Shown one piece after another: positions 6,049 to 15,175 of a stretch of 41,066 nucleotides of DNA; positions within the stretch are counted from its first letter, which is position 1; each line of letters starts with the position of its first letter. Source of the stretch: DASTPP01 sp035762175 (GTDB lineage Bacteria > Myxococcota_A > Polyangia > Polyangiales > Polyangiaceae); contig DASTPP010000204.1 in the NCBI GenBank assembly GCA_035762175.1, positions 1 to 41,066 of the forward strand, given 5' to 3'. A program made the translations under genes and the position numbers. A model generated the notes under the pieces. It did no database searches. It was not told the origin of the DNA and saw only the letters and a list, made by a program, of their open reading frames with translations.

Positions 6049-8928
6049 ATGAGGCCCCGCCCCTTCTTCGCCGCGCTCGTCGCGTTGCTCGTCGCGCTCG
6101 CCGCCTGCGGCCCCGCGCCCCGGCCCGAGGCCGCGCCCCCGCGGCCGCCGGCCGCCGCCCCGCCGCCCGCGCCGAGGGCGCCCGAAGACCAGCCGCTGCC
6201 GCTCTGGCCCGAGGTGAGGTCGGGCAAGCTCGCCAACGGCCTCACCTACTACGTGCTCAAGCACCACAAGCCCGAGAAGCGGGCCTTCTTGTGGCTCGCG
6301 GTCAACGCCGGCTCGGTGCTCGAGGACGACGACCAGCGGGGGCTCGCGCACTTCGACGAGCACATGGCCTTCAACGGCACGAGGCGCTTTCCGAAGGCCG
6401 AGATCATCAATTACCTCGAGAAGATCGGCATGCGCTTCGGCGCCGACCTCAACGCGTACACGGGCTTCGACCAGACCGTCTACCAGCTCGAGGTGCCGAC
6501 CGACGACCCGGCCTTCATGGCGAAGGGCTTCGACATCTTGCGCGACTGGGCGTCCGAGGTGACATACGACCCGGCCGAGGTCGAGAAAGAGCGCGGCGTG
6601 GTGCTCGAAGAGTGGCGGCTCGGCCGCGGCGCCTCGCAGCGGCTCTTCGACAAGCAGGCGAAGGTGCTCTTCAAGGGGTCGCGCTACGCCGAGCGGCTGC
6701 CGATCGGCCAGCCCGAGGTCTTGAAGGGGGCGCCGCGGGCGGCGCTCGTGCGCTTCTACCAAGACTGGTACCGGCCCGACCTGACGGCCGTCATCGCCGT
6801 CGGCGACTTCGCCGACGAGGCCGCGGTCGAGCGCGAGATCGCGGCCCGCTTCGGCGACCTGAAGGGCCCGCCCGCGCCCAAGCCCCGGCCCGCCGCGGGG
6901 GTGCCGAAGGCGGAGGGCACGCGCGTCTCGATCGAGACCGACCGCGAGCAGCCGACCACCACCGTCTCGGTCTACAACATGCTGCCGCACCGGCCCGAGT
7001 CGACCCCGCGCGATCTGCGGCGCGCGCTGGTCGAGCAGGTCTACCAGACGGTGCTCAACGAGCGGCTCGGGGTCATCGCGCGCAAGAAGGACGCGCCCTT
7101 CGCCGGGGCCTCGGCGGGGGTGCAGTCGATGACGCGCGAGATCGACGCCTTCGCGCGCAGCGCGCGGGCCAAGGGCGGCAAGGTCGACGAGGCCCTGCGG
7201 GCGCTCTTCGCCGAGGTCCTGCGGGTCGAGCGGCACGGCGTCACCCAGAGCGAGCTCGACCGGGCGCGCACCAACATCGCCCGGGCCTACGAGCAGAACG
7301 CGGCCGAGGAGGCGACGATGGACAGCCGCCAGTTCTCGGACGAGATCACGCGCCACTTCTTCGAGGCCGAGTACATGATCGGGCGCGCGGCCGAGCGCGA
7401 CTTCGCGCTCAAGTTCTTGCCCACGGTCTCGCTCGACGAGCTCAACTCGCTCGCCAAGGGCTTCGGCGGGGCCGACAACCGCGTCATCGTCGTCGCCGGC
7501 CCCGACGGCAAGCCGCTGCCGACCAAAGAGCGCGTGCTCGCCCTCGTCGACGAGGTGGCGAAGGCCGCGCTCGAGCCCTGGGAAGACAAGGCGGTCTCGG
7601 GCGCGCTGCTGGCGCAGCCGCCCAAGCCCGGCGCGATCGTGAAAGAGGGCAAGATCGAGGCGATCGGCGTGACCGAGTGGACGCTCTCGAACGGCGTGCG
7701 CGTCGTCGTCAAGCCCACCGACTTCGAGGCCGACTCGGTGCTGGTCGAGGGCAGCTCGCCCGGGGGGCTGGCGACGGCGTCGGCGGCGCAGTTCGCCGAC
7801 GCGAGGTTCGCCGACGACGTCGCGCCGCTCGGCGGCGTCGGCGAGCTCGACGTCGACGCGCTCGCCAAGGTGCTGGCCGGCAAGCGCGTCGCCGCCGCGG
7901 CCTCGATCGGCGAGACGACCGACGGCATCGAAGCGGCGAGCTCGGCGCGCGACGTCGAGACGATGTTTCAGCTCATTTACCTGCGCATGACCGCCCCGCG
8001 CAAGGACGACGACGCCATCGCGGTCTGGCGGGCCAACACCGCCGAGCGCCTCGCCGACCGGCTGCGCGTGCCCGAGGTGCAGTTCTCGCTGCGCTCGGGC
8101 GAAGTTCTCTGGAAGAACAACCCCCGGAGGTTGCCCCCCCAGCCCGCCGACGTGCAGAAGTTCGACGCGAACAAGGCCTTCGACTTCTACCGGGCGCGCT
8201 TCGCCGACGCGACCGACTTCACCTTCGTCGTCGTCGGCGCCGTCGACCTCGCCAAGCTGCGGCCCCTCGTCGAGACCTACCTCGCGAGCCTGCCGGCCAA
8301 GGGCCGCGTCGAGAAAGAGAGGGACGTCGGCGCGCGCCGCGTCGCCGGCGTCGTCAAGAAGAGCTGGGCGCTCGGCCAAGAGCCCAAGGCGCGCGTCACC
8401 ATGCTCTACCACGGCGACGAGCCCTGGGCGCGCGACAAGGAGCGCGACCTCTACGTGCTCGGCCGCGTGCTCTCGATTCGCCTGCGCGAGGTGCTGCGCG
8501 AAGACCTCGGGGGCGTCTACGGCGTCGGCGCCGGCGGCGGCATCGCGCGCGCGCCCCACCAAGAGCGCTCGTTCTCGATCAACTTCGGCTGCGACCCCGC
8601 CCGCGCCGGCGAGCTCATCAAGGCGACCCACGCCGAGATCGCCGCGATCGCCGCGAACGGCATCGGCGACGGCTACCTCGAGAAGATCCGGCAGATCTTC
8701 TTGCGCGAGCGCGAGACGCAGCTGAAGACCAACCGCGTCTGGGCGAGCTGGCTCTCGAACTCGCGCCGCTTCAACGACGACCCGACCATCATTCTCGACC
8801 CGAGCGGCATGCTCGCCCGCATGACGAGCGAGCGCGTGAAGGCCGCCGCCAAGCACTACCTCGACGGCAAGCACTACTACGAGGCGGTGATGCTGCCCGC
8901 GGCCGAAGCGGCCCCGAAGGCGAAGTAG
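6049..8928 (+). CDS. M16-family zinc metallopeptidase lipoprotein (PqqL-like)
   Basis: The 959-residue product begins MRPRPFFAALVALLVALAAC, a lipoprotein signal with Cys20 in the lipobox LAAC, followed by a Pro/Ala-rich linker. The inverted zinc motif HxxEH is H101-F-D-E-H105, and the third ligand is likely E181 in V-E-K-E-R-G-V-V-L-E-E, 76 residues after H105. A second, inactive M16 half follows, as in full-length two-domain members; the length fits PqqL-type peptidases. It probably cleaves peptides in the periplasm, anchored to a membrane. An upstream in-frame ATG at 5983 would fall in the repeat island and lacks a signal, so 6049 is chosen. A strong palindrome follows the stop. Confidence 0.9.
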   Translation: MRPRPFFAALVALLVALAACGPAPRPEAAPPRPPAAAPPPAPRAPEDQPLPLWPEVRSGKLANGLTYYVLKHHKPEKRAFLWLAVNAGSVLEDDDQRGLAHFDEHMAFNGTRRFPKAEIINYLEKIGMRFGADLNAYTGFDQTVYQLEVPTDDPAFMAKGFDILRDWASEVTYDPAEVEKERGVVLEEWRLGRGASQRLFDKQAKVLFKGSRYAERLPIGQPEVLKGAPRAALVRFYQDWYRPDLTAVIAVGDFADEAAVEREIAARFGDLKGPPAPKPRPAAGVPKAEGTRVSIETDREQPTTTVSVYNMLPHRPESTPRDLRRALVEQVYQTVLNERLGVIARKKDAPFAGASAGVQSMTREIDAFARSARAKGGKVDEALRALFAEVLRVERHGVTQSELDRARTNIARAYEQNAAEEATMDSRQFSDEITRHFFEAEYMIGRAAERDFALKFLPTVSLDELNSLAKGFGGADNRVIVVAGPDGKPLPTKERVLALVDEVAKAALEPWEDKAVSGALLAQPPKPGAIVKEGKIEAIGVTEWTLSNGVRVVVKPTDFEADSVLVEGSSPGGLATASAAQFADARFADDVAPLGGVGELDVDALAKVLAGKRVAAAASIGETTDGIEAASSARDVETMFQLIYLRMTAPRKDDDAIAVWRANTAERLADRLRVPEVQFSLRSGEVLWKNNPRRLPPQPADVQKFDANKAFDFYRARFADATDFTFVVVGAVDLAKLRPLVETYLASLPAKGRVEKERDVGARRVAGVVKKSWALGQEPKARVTMLYHGDEPWARDKERDLYVLGRVLSIRLREVLREDLGGVYGVGAGGGIARAPHQERSFSINFGCDPARAGELIKATHAEIAAIAANGIGDGYLEKIRQIFLRERETQLKTNRVWASWLSNSRRFNDDPTIILDPSGMLARMTSERVKAAAKHYLDGKHYYEAVMLPAAEAAPKAK

Positions 8929-8950
8929 CGCGGGCGTTTGGTGACGCCGT

Positions 8951-8973
8951 GCCCCGGACTTCGAGTCCGGGGC
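8951..8973. terminator. Palindrome between convergent genes, likely bidirectional terminator
   Basis: GCCCCGGACT and AGTCCGGGGC form a perfect 10-bp stem around TCG. It lies between the ends of the M16 gene (plus) and the propeller lipoprotein (minus), where a two-way terminator is expected. It has no T-run and belongs to the same palindrome family as those at 5789, 5993 and 11411. Confidence 0.55.
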
Positions 8974-9052
8974 GACGCCGCAACGTCACCCGCCGCTCGG
9001 ATCAGCGGGCGAACAATCGGGGGGCCCGCGCGCCGGCCGGCGCCGCCCGGGC

Positions 9053-10066
9053 TCACTTCTTCGCGAGGAACGAGACCGAGTTGCCCGTCAAGTCGGGTAC
9101 GCAAAGGACGTTTCGCGAAGGGGCGAAGCCGATGTCATTGATGGCTTGCAGGCCCTGGTCGGCCTTGAGATCGTACTCGACCTCGAACGAGCCGTCGGCC
9201 GCGACGCGCAAGATGCGGCCGGTCGGGTTGTCGGAGAGCAGGTACGTGGCCCCGTCTTTCTCGATGCCGTCGAACTTGCCCGACGCCGAGCCGAACGGCT
9301 CGATTCGCTTCGTCGCCAGGTCGACGCGCAGAAAGGGGGCCTGCGCCGGCGACGTAAAGTCGACCACGCTGGCGACGAACAGGCCGCCGCCGTCGACGAG
9401 CAGGCCGTTCGGCCCCCTCAGGTCGGGCGACTCGAGGAACACCTCGGCCGCCCCTCCCGGCCGGAAGCGGTAGATCTTGTTCCCGAAGGTGTCCGTCACG
9501 TAAACGTATTCGCCGTCGGTGTCGGGGTCGTTGAGCAGAGTCGCCCCGGGCGCGGCGACCCGCTCGGCGACGGTCGCGGTCGCGACGTCGATGCCGACGA
9601 CCTCGTCGATGTTGGCGACGTAGAGCCTGCCGTTCAAGAGCCGCAGACCGGCCGGCGTGTCGAGGCCTTCGACCCACTTCGGCTCGAGCACGTTGCCCTC
9701 GGGGTCGAGGCGGCTGATCCACCCGGAGCCGTCGGGCTGGGTCAAGTCCGCCGACGTCGCGTCGATGTTCGACACGTACCAAACCTGACGCTCTTCGTCC
9801 CAGTAACAACTCTCGGGCGCCCGGAAGCCGTCGACCTTCTTGAAGGTGTACGCCGGGCCCGCCGCGCCGCCCGCCCCGGCCGGCCGGCCGGCCTCGCCGC
9901 TCGCCCCGGCCGGCCGGCCGGCCTCGCCGCCCGCCCCGCCCGCCCCCGGCGCGGCGCCGGCGGCGCCGGCCCGGGCCGGCGAGTCGTCGTCGTCGTCGGA
10001 GCAGGCGCCGACGAGAAGAAGCGCGGAGGAGACGCCCAGGATGGACCAAAACCGCAGAGACGACAT
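9053..10066 (-). CDS. SMP-30/NHL-type beta-propeller lipoprotein
   Basis: The 337-residue product has a lipoprotein signal ending at Cys22 (L-V-G-A-C) followed by S-D-D-D-D-D. A Gly/Ala low-complexity linker to about residue 70 holds two GEAGRPAGA repeats. The rest is a six-bladed-propeller-like region with strands such as VWYVSNIDA, GRLYVANIDEVVGID, EYVYVTDTFGNKIYRF, GPNGLLVDGGGLFVAS and VLCVPDLTGNSVSFL, typical of SMP-30/gluconolactonase-like or NHL proteins. Such proteins are hydrolases or ligand binders; the substrate cannot be told. GAGGT lies upstream of ATG 10066. The opening (Cys, poly-Asp, Gly/Ala linker) resembles the partial lipoprotein at 40890. Confidence 0.8.
   Translation of the reverse strand: MSSLRFWSILGVSSALLLVGACSDDDDDSPARAGAAGAAPGAGGAGGEAGRPAGASGEAGRPAGAGGAAGPAYTFKKVDGFRAPESCYWDEERQVWYVSNIDATSADLTQPDGSGWISRLDPEGNVLEPKWVEGLDTPAGLRLLNGRLYVANIDEVVGIDVATATVAERVAAPGATLLNDPDTDGEYVYVTDTFGNKIYRFRPGGAAEVFLESPDLRGPNGLLVDGGGLFVASVVDFTSPAQAPFLRVDLATKRIEPFGSASGKFDGIEKDGATYLLSDNPTGRILRVAADGSFEVEYDLKADQGLQAINDIGFAPSRNVLCVPDLTGNSVSFLAKK
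9872..9930. repeat. 30-bp direct repeat in a lipoprotein linker
   Basis: CGCCCCGGCCGGCCGGCC and flanking bases recur with period 30 at 9872 and 9902. They encode two GEAGRPAGA decapeptides between the acylated Cys and the propeller. Confidence 0.75.
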
Positions 10067-10275
10067 GAGACCTCACGGAGGGAAGGCGGCCCGACGGGCC
10101 CGCGTTCGGGCGGCGGCCGCGGCGCGCCCGAGGGGGTTGAAGGCGGGGGGAAGAGCGCCCGTAACGCCCTGATCGTAGCGACGTGGCGACGGCCGAACTA
10201 GGCGCAAGAGCGCGTTACGATGTTGCGTGTTTGCACGGCCTCGGGCCCGCCTTCGGCGGCTAGCTTCTCGAAGGC

Positions 10276-11049
10276 ATGGCAACCAAACGCCAACTCGTGA
10301 AGGTTCACGTCGACTCGCCACCGGCCCGGCGCGCGCTGACGCAGTGGGTGCACGGCGCGCGACGGCAAGGCGCTCGGCCGCAGGGCACGGACACCCTCTG
10401 GCAAGGGGCGGCCAAAGAGGTCACGGTCGAAGTCCCCGAATCGCTCGTCGCTGACCTTACCCGCGTGATGCGCGAGGTGGGCGCCCGCGTCGAGCTCTCT
10501 CCGCCCCCTGCGCTCGAGCCCGTCGCGGCGGCGCCGGCCCCGGCGCCCGGCCCGCCGGCCCCTGCGGCGGCGCCGGCCCCGGCGCCCGACCCATTGGCCC
10601 CTGCGGCGGCGGAGCCGCAGGAGCCCCCGCTCGCGCCGCTGACGGCGCCTTGGCCGACCTCGTGCCCGGCGCCCGACGACGTTTTACGGCGCGTTCGCAT
10701 CTTGCTCGCGGCCCTCGACGCGCCGTTCACGCCCGAGGCCCCGCAGGGAGAGAGCACGAAGGAAAGTGTGTGCGTGAGCTCGCGCTTCAGCATCGACGTC
10801 AATTGGTACACGTCGACGACCGTCGTCTGGCGCGATGGCTCGCGTCAGATCGTTTACCGATACGGAACGATCTTCGAACCCGGCCCCGAAGAAGACAGCG
10901 TCGAAAGTGAGTGCAACGTCTGGGTCGAAGCGCTGCCCCGCGGGGGCACGCTGGTGCTGGACGGCCCCCACCTCGGCATCGTCAGCATTCGAGGCCAGTC
11001 GCCCGAAGAGGCGCAAGCCATTCGCCTTCGGTGGCACGGCCGGCTGTAA
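10276..11049 (+). CDS. Hypothetical protein with Ala-Pro hinge
   Basis: Family not recognised. The 257-residue product has an N-terminal charged domain (1-76) that reads like a small alpha/beta fold, an Ala/Pro hinge (77-125) built from two 13-residue repeats coded by a 39-bp DNA repeat, and a C-terminal domain (126-257) with several Tyr/Trp-rich strands (SIDVNWYTSTTVVWRDGS, QIVYRYGTIFEPGPEED). There is no signal peptide, so it is probably cytoplasmic. The plasmid- or phage-like context one might expect for such a protein is absent. TAGCTT ends 9 bases before ATG 10276 and no Shine-Dalgarno sequence is visible. Confidence 0.7.
   Translation: MATKRQLVKVHVDSPPARRALTQWVHGARRQGARPQGTDTLWQGAAKEVTVEVPESLVADLTRVMREVGARVELSPPPALEPVAAAPAPAPGPPAPAAAPAPAPDPLAPAAAEPQEPPLAPLTAPWPTSCPAPDDVLRRVRILLAALDAPFTPEAPQGESTKESVCVSSRFSIDVNWYTSTTVVWRDGSRQIVYRYGTIFEPGPEEDSVESECNVWVEALPRGGTLVLDGPHLGIVSIRGQSPEEAQAIRLRWHGRL
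10525..10602. repeat. 39-bp repeat coding the Ala-Pro hinge
   Basis: GCGGCGCCGGCCCCGGCGCC occurs twice with a 39-bp period and encodes APAPAPG/APAPAPD repeats in the protein starting at 10276. Confidence 0.7.
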
Positions 11050-11088
11050 TACCAAGCGCGCGTGAAGGGGCCAGGAAGCGGCCGGGCG

Positions 11089-11433
11089 GACGCCGCCCAG
11101 GTTGAACCCTGGGCTCCGCCAGAAGCGCGGCAACGGCCCGAAAAGCCCGGCACTCGGGCCGGGCCCCCGCGTCGGGCGCGATGGGCGTCGCGCGTGGATC
11201 GTCAGGTCTCGGCGAGCCCGGCGGAAGCGCCGGGCTTTGCTCTCCGTTCGACGGGTGCTGGCGGAGCCCAGGGTTCAACCTGGGCGGCGTCTCGCCGGGG
11301 GCCGGGCTCCCGCGGGCGCCGGCTTCCGGGCGAGCGCGCGCCAGCGGCTCGCGACGCGGGAGCCCCGCCTCCGGGCGGGGCTTTGCGGGCCGTTTCCGCG
11401 GGCGTTCGCTGCCCCCGACTTCGAGTCGGGGGC
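11089..11433. repeat. Intergenic structured island with a 34-bp perfect inverted repeat
   Basis: Arms at 11089-11122 and 11258-11291 are perfect reverse complements over 34 bases, and each arm contains its own small palindrome (CCCAGG...CCTGGG type). Between and beyond them are hairpins GCCCGGCG/CGCCGGGC (11216-11235, then TTT) and GCCCCGCC/GGCGGGGC (11362-11381, then TTT). The family palindrome GCCCCCGACT-TCG-AGTCGGGGGC lies at 11411-11433. The island lies between convergent genes and may act as a terminator cluster or be a non-autonomous repeat element. It contains no credible gene. Confidence 0.7.
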
Positions 11434-11450
11434 CGCCCCCGCCGGCCGCC

Positions 11451-12143
11451 TCAGTCGGCCACGTACTCGACCGCCCTGCCGCCCTCGCCGGCGCCCTCGA
11501 TCTTGGCGTGCGAGAGCCGGAAGGTTCGGTCGCCCTTGCTCTCGAGGAAGAAGCCGTGGCCCCCGGCCTGCAGCTCGAGAGAGCCGTTGGTCAGGTGCGT
11601 GCCCAGCACGCTGAGCTTGCCCGCCACCGGCGCGTGATCGACGACGAGCGCGCCGTTCGCCAGGGCCCTGACCGTGACATCGCCTTCGACCGGCAGGTAG
11701 GTCGTGCTTTCGCACGCCGAGGCGCTACGCAGGAAGGTGCGATCGCCGCAGGCGTGCGCGGGCGAGACGAGCGAGGGCGCGGCGCCGGGGGCGGCCGAGA
11801 GCTTGTCGTCGCCTTGGACTTGGCGCAGCGCCAGCGACACCTCGAAGGCCTGGCCGCTCGCGCTGGTGAAGCGGTAGGGCCCGGCCTGGTTGGCGGCGCC
11901 GAGGAGCTGCACCATCTCGGCCTCGCCGAAGCCGAAGCCCGAGAAGGCCCGGCAGCCGCCGAAGAGCGCCGGGTTGACGGCCCAGGCCACGTAGAACGCG
12001 ACGGCCCCGAGGGCGGGCGACCGCCGGCGCGCCTTGGCCGGGGCGCCGCCGCTGCCCGGTCGGGCCCGGTGGCCAAAGAGCGCACGCCAGGGCGCCCCCG
12101 CGCCCCCTTTCGCTTCGGTCTTCGTCGCTTCGTCGGAGATCAT
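11451..12143 (-). CDS. Hypothetical single-pass membrane-anchored protein
   Basis: Family not recognised. The 230-residue product has a basic cytoplasmic N terminus (1-42), one hydrophobic segment at about 43-62 (SPALGAVAFYVAWAVNPALF), and a beta-rich, probably periplasmic domain of about 165 residues. Repeated short strands (VRALANGALVVDHAPVAG, GSLELQAGGHGFFLESKG, RTFRLSHAKIEG) suggest a beta-sandwich or FecR-like fold, but this is only shape-based. Three cysteines (C64, one near 133 and one near 144) could form a disulfide. TAGAAT ends 8 bases upstream of ATG 12143, with no Shine-Dalgarno sequence. Confidence 0.7.
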   Translation of the reverse strand: MISDEATKTEAKGGAGAPWRALFGHRARPGSGGAPAKARRRSPALGAVAFYVAWAVNPALFGGCRAFSGFGFGEAEMVQLLGAANQAGPYRFTSASGQAFEVSLALRQVQGDDKLSAAPGAAPSLVSPAHACGDRTFLRSASACESTTYLPVEGDVTVRALANGALVVDHAPVAGKLSVLGTHLTNGSLELQAGGHGFFLESKGDRTFRLSHAKIEGAGEGGRAVEYVAD

Positions 12144-12151
12144 GTGCCCGC

Positions 12152-12157
12152 ATTCTA
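12152..12157 (-). promoter_or_regulatory. TAGAAT -10-like hexamer
   Basis: On the minus strand TAGAAT is followed by 8 bases and then the ATG at 12143. This spacing would put the transcription start at or next to the start codon. Confidence 0.4.
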
Positions 12158-12204
12158 CCCCGGGGCGCCCCGGTCGCTTCCCGCGAGGGGGGGTGGGCCC
12201 GCGC

Positions 12205-13257
12205 CTACTCGCGCAGGGCGAAGGGCGGGGGCGCCTTCAGCAAGGCCGCGCGGTCCTCGAAGTCGAAGCAGACGCCGGGCGAGTCTTGGCAGGCGAGATC
12301 GGGCGAGGCGGGCGCCTTGCATTGGCGCTTGAGCAGGGCGAGCGACTCGGCCTCGCTCGCGCCCCAGATGCGGGCGCAGAGCTCGGGCGGGGCCTCGGCG
12401 GCGTCGCCCCCGTCGTCGTGCGGCGGGGCGCCGGCCTTCGGGCGCGCGGGGCACGAGCGGCGGGCGAAGTCGCGGGCGAAGGCGTCGTCGGTCGAGAAGG
12501 CGCCGCCCGGCAGCGAGTGCGCGACGAAGGCGGGGCCGAGCCACCGGTAGCCGAAGCCCGAGCAGGGCGACTCGCGCTCTTCGGCGTACGGGTAGTAGAC
12601 GAGGTCGGGCCGGCCGTCTTGGTCGACGTCGTCGAGCCGGTTGTACTTGGCGGGCAGCCCCGGGTAGGGGCGAACCCGCCCGCCGCGGGAGGTGAGCAAG
12701 AGCCCCTCTTCGTCGGAGGGCCCCTCGTGCTCGTGGCTCTGGCGGCGCACGAAGATCTCGGGCTCGCCGTCGCCGTCGAAGTCGAAGAAGGCGGGCGGCG
12801 AGAGCGAGGCGCTGCTCATGCCCTGAACGAGGCCGTCGTAGCCGTTCGGCAGCGCGACGGCTTCGGGCGCGAGGCCGTCGCGGGCGTAGACGAGCTCGTA
12901 GCGGCCGTGCATCGCGCCCTCCCAGCCGTCGGGGTCGGCTCGCCACTCGAGCAGCCGAAAGGCCCAGGCGCCGCCCCGCACCGGGAAGCAGGCCTTGGCG
13001 AAGTCGAGCTCGCCCTCGGGCCTCGACTCGGGCGCGGCGGCGATGACGCGGCGGTTGTGGGCGAGCACGGCCTCGCAAGCGGCGCGCGCCTGGGCGCCGG
13101 GGGCCGCGGTCGAGGGGGCGGGGCCCGAAGCGGGCGGCTCGCTGACGATGACGACGTCGGCGCGGCAGCCGCTGCAGCTCGAGGTCGCGCGGGTCGAGGC
13201 GCAGCCGTCGAGGCAGGCGAGGGCGACGAGGGGCGCGAGGCGGGCGGGCCTTGGCAT
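12205..13257 (-). CDS. Putative lipoprotein with FG-GAP/VCBS-like calcium loops
   Basis: The 350-residue product begins MPRPARLAPLVALACLDGC; Cys19 may be acylated, though the Asp before the Gly is unusual for a lipobox. Two acidic loops, FDFDGDGEPEIFV and LDDVDQDGRPDLVYY, are the D-x-D-x-D-G calcium-binding signatures of FG-GAP/VCBS repeats, which form surface beta-propellers. Only two are clear, so the propeller would be short or atypical. At least ten cysteines suggest disulfides outside the cytoplasm. The C-terminal third is a charged helical region. It lies downstream of the membrane-anchored gene's start region on the same strand; the two may be independent. Confidence 0.75.
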   Translation of the reverse strand: MPRPARLAPLVALACLDGCASTRATSSCSGCRADVVIVSEPPASGPAPSTAAPGAQARAACEAVLAHNRRVIAAAPESRPEGELDFAKACFPVRGGAWAFRLLEWRADPDGWEGAMHGRYELVYARDGLAPEAVALPNGYDGLVQGMSSASLSPPAFFDFDGDGEPEIFVRRQSHEHEGPSDEEGLLLTSRGGRVRPYPGLPAKYNRLDDVDQDGRPDLVYYPYAEERESPCSGFGYRWLGPAFVAHSLPGGAFSTDDAFARDFARRSCPARPKAGAPPHDDGGDAAEAPPELCARIWGASEAESLALLKRQCKAPASPDLACQDSPGVCFDFEDRAALLKAPPPFALRE

Positions 13258-13420
13258 GGTCGGGGTCTCGGACGGGCGGAACGGGCGGGTCTAAGCGATC
13301 TCGCGGAACGCGTCACGCCCCGCCCCCCTTCCGGCCCCCGAACCCGCGCCCGCGGGGCGTCGCCGCCTGCCCCGCGGGCGCGCGGGGGCGCGCGGGGGCG
13401 GGCCTGCGCCCCGCTCGTGC

Positions 13421-13426
13421 TATGAG
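13421..13426 (+). promoter_or_regulatory. TATGAG -10-like hexamer before plsC
   Basis: TATGAG ends 6 bases before GTG 13433 and no Shine-Dalgarno sequence is present, consistent with a leaderless mRNA. The sequence upstream is C/G-rich and shows no -35 box. Confidence 0.3.
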
Positions 13427-13432
13427 GGCGCC

Positions 13433-14155
<723 letters not shown>

Positions 14156-14187
14156 CGCGGGCTTGCCCGGCGGGCGGGCGCTGGCAC

Positions 14188-14193
14188 TAGGAT
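14188..14193 (+). promoter_or_regulatory. TAGGAT -10-like hexamer
   Basis: TAGGAT ends 7 bases before ATG 14201. The overlapping AGGATGG could instead act as a ribosome binding site for that ATG, so the two readings compete. Confidence 0.3.
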
Positions 14194-14200
14194 GGCCGCG

Positions 14201-15007
14201 ATGAACCTTCGAACCCCAATCGCCGCGGCGATCGCCGCGCTCGCGCTCGCGGGCGGCTGCGGGGGCGCGGCGGGGGCGCCCTGCGAGAGCGAGCGAGACT
14301 GCCGCGGCGACCTCACCTGCGAGGGCCTGCGCTGCGCGCCCTGCGAGGCGACCGAGGCCTGCCGCGCGCGCGGGCTGTGCCGGGGCGCGGGCGGCGCGTG
14401 CCTCGCGACCGACGAGGGCTGCCGCAAGACGGAGGCGTGCGCGTCCGAGGGCGCCTGCCGCGCGGTCGAGGGCGCCTGCCGGGCGGCCGCCGACGACTGC
14501 GCCCGCGCGGCCGAGTGCCGGCGCGCGGGCCGCTGCGGCGAGGCCGGCGGGCAGTGCCGGGCGACGTCGGCCGAGCACTGCCGCGCCTCCGAGCTGTGCA
14601 AGGCGATCGGCTGGTGCTCGGTCAACGAGCAGGGCTTCTGCGCCGCCCTGTCCGACGCCGACTGCGCGGGCAGCGAGTCGTGCCCGGCGACGGGGGCTTG
14701 CAGCGCGCGCGAGGGCACCTGCGTCATCGCGTCCGACGCCGACTGCCGGCGGGGCCGGCTCTGCCGCGCCCTCGGCTCGTGCACGCTGGTCGAGGGCGAG
14801 TGCCACCTCGCCAAGGCCGACGACTGCCGCCGCACCGAGCAGTGCGAGCGAGAGGGCGTCTGCGCCTACGACGGCACGACCTGCGTGGTCGGGGGCGACG
14901 CCGACTGCCGGGGCTCGGCCGCCTGCAAGGCCGAGGGGCGCTGCAAGGCCGTGCCGCCGAAGCAGCCGCGCGCCACGGCCGACTTCGGCGCGTGCGTCAA
15001 GCGCTGA
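14201..15007 (+). CDS. Cysteine-rich repeat lipoprotein
   Basis: The 268-residue product starts MNLRTPIAAAIAALALAGGC; Cys20 is the lipobox cysteine (L-A-G-G-C). There are 37 cysteines in total, leaving an even 36. The protein is built from about eight units of 27 residues with spacing D/E-C-x5-C-x5-C-x6-C (for example DCRRTEQCEREGVC). The pattern resembles EGF-like or follistatin-like disulfide modules but I do not recognise a named family. It should be exported and heavily disulfide-bonded, perhaps as a surface scaffold or metal binder. ATG 14201 is preferred to 14192 because of AGGATGG five bases upstream. Confidence 0.8.
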   Translation: MNLRTPIAAAIAALALAGGCGGAAGAPCESERDCRGDLTCEGLRCAPCEATEACRARGLCRGAGGACLATDEGCRKTEACASEGACRAVEGACRAAADDCARAAECRRAGRCGEAGGQCRATSAEHCRASELCKAIGWCSVNEQGFCAALSDADCAGSESCPATGACSAREGTCVIASDADCRRGRLCRALGSCTLVEGECHLAKADDCRRTEQCEREGVCAYDGTTCVVGGDADCRGSAACKAEGRCKAVPPKQPRATADFGACVKR

Positions 15008-15175
15008 GCGGGCGCGCCGCGGGGCCGGGCGCCGGGGGGCCGGGCTTCGGCGGCGGCACCGCTAAGCTGTGCCCGCGAGCTGTGCCTGCCGTGCCACCGG
15101 GTATACGCTCGCCGGCGCGGCCCCCGGCCGCCACGAGCCCGCCATGCCGCCCCCCTGCCCTCCGCCCGCCGCGCG

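Noticed and set aside
5743..8874. Very long minus-strand frame opposite the M16 gene (over 1000 codons)
   Set aside because: It is a shadow of the GC3-biased M16 coding sequence; its translation is Arg/Ala/Gly/Asp-rich without motifs.
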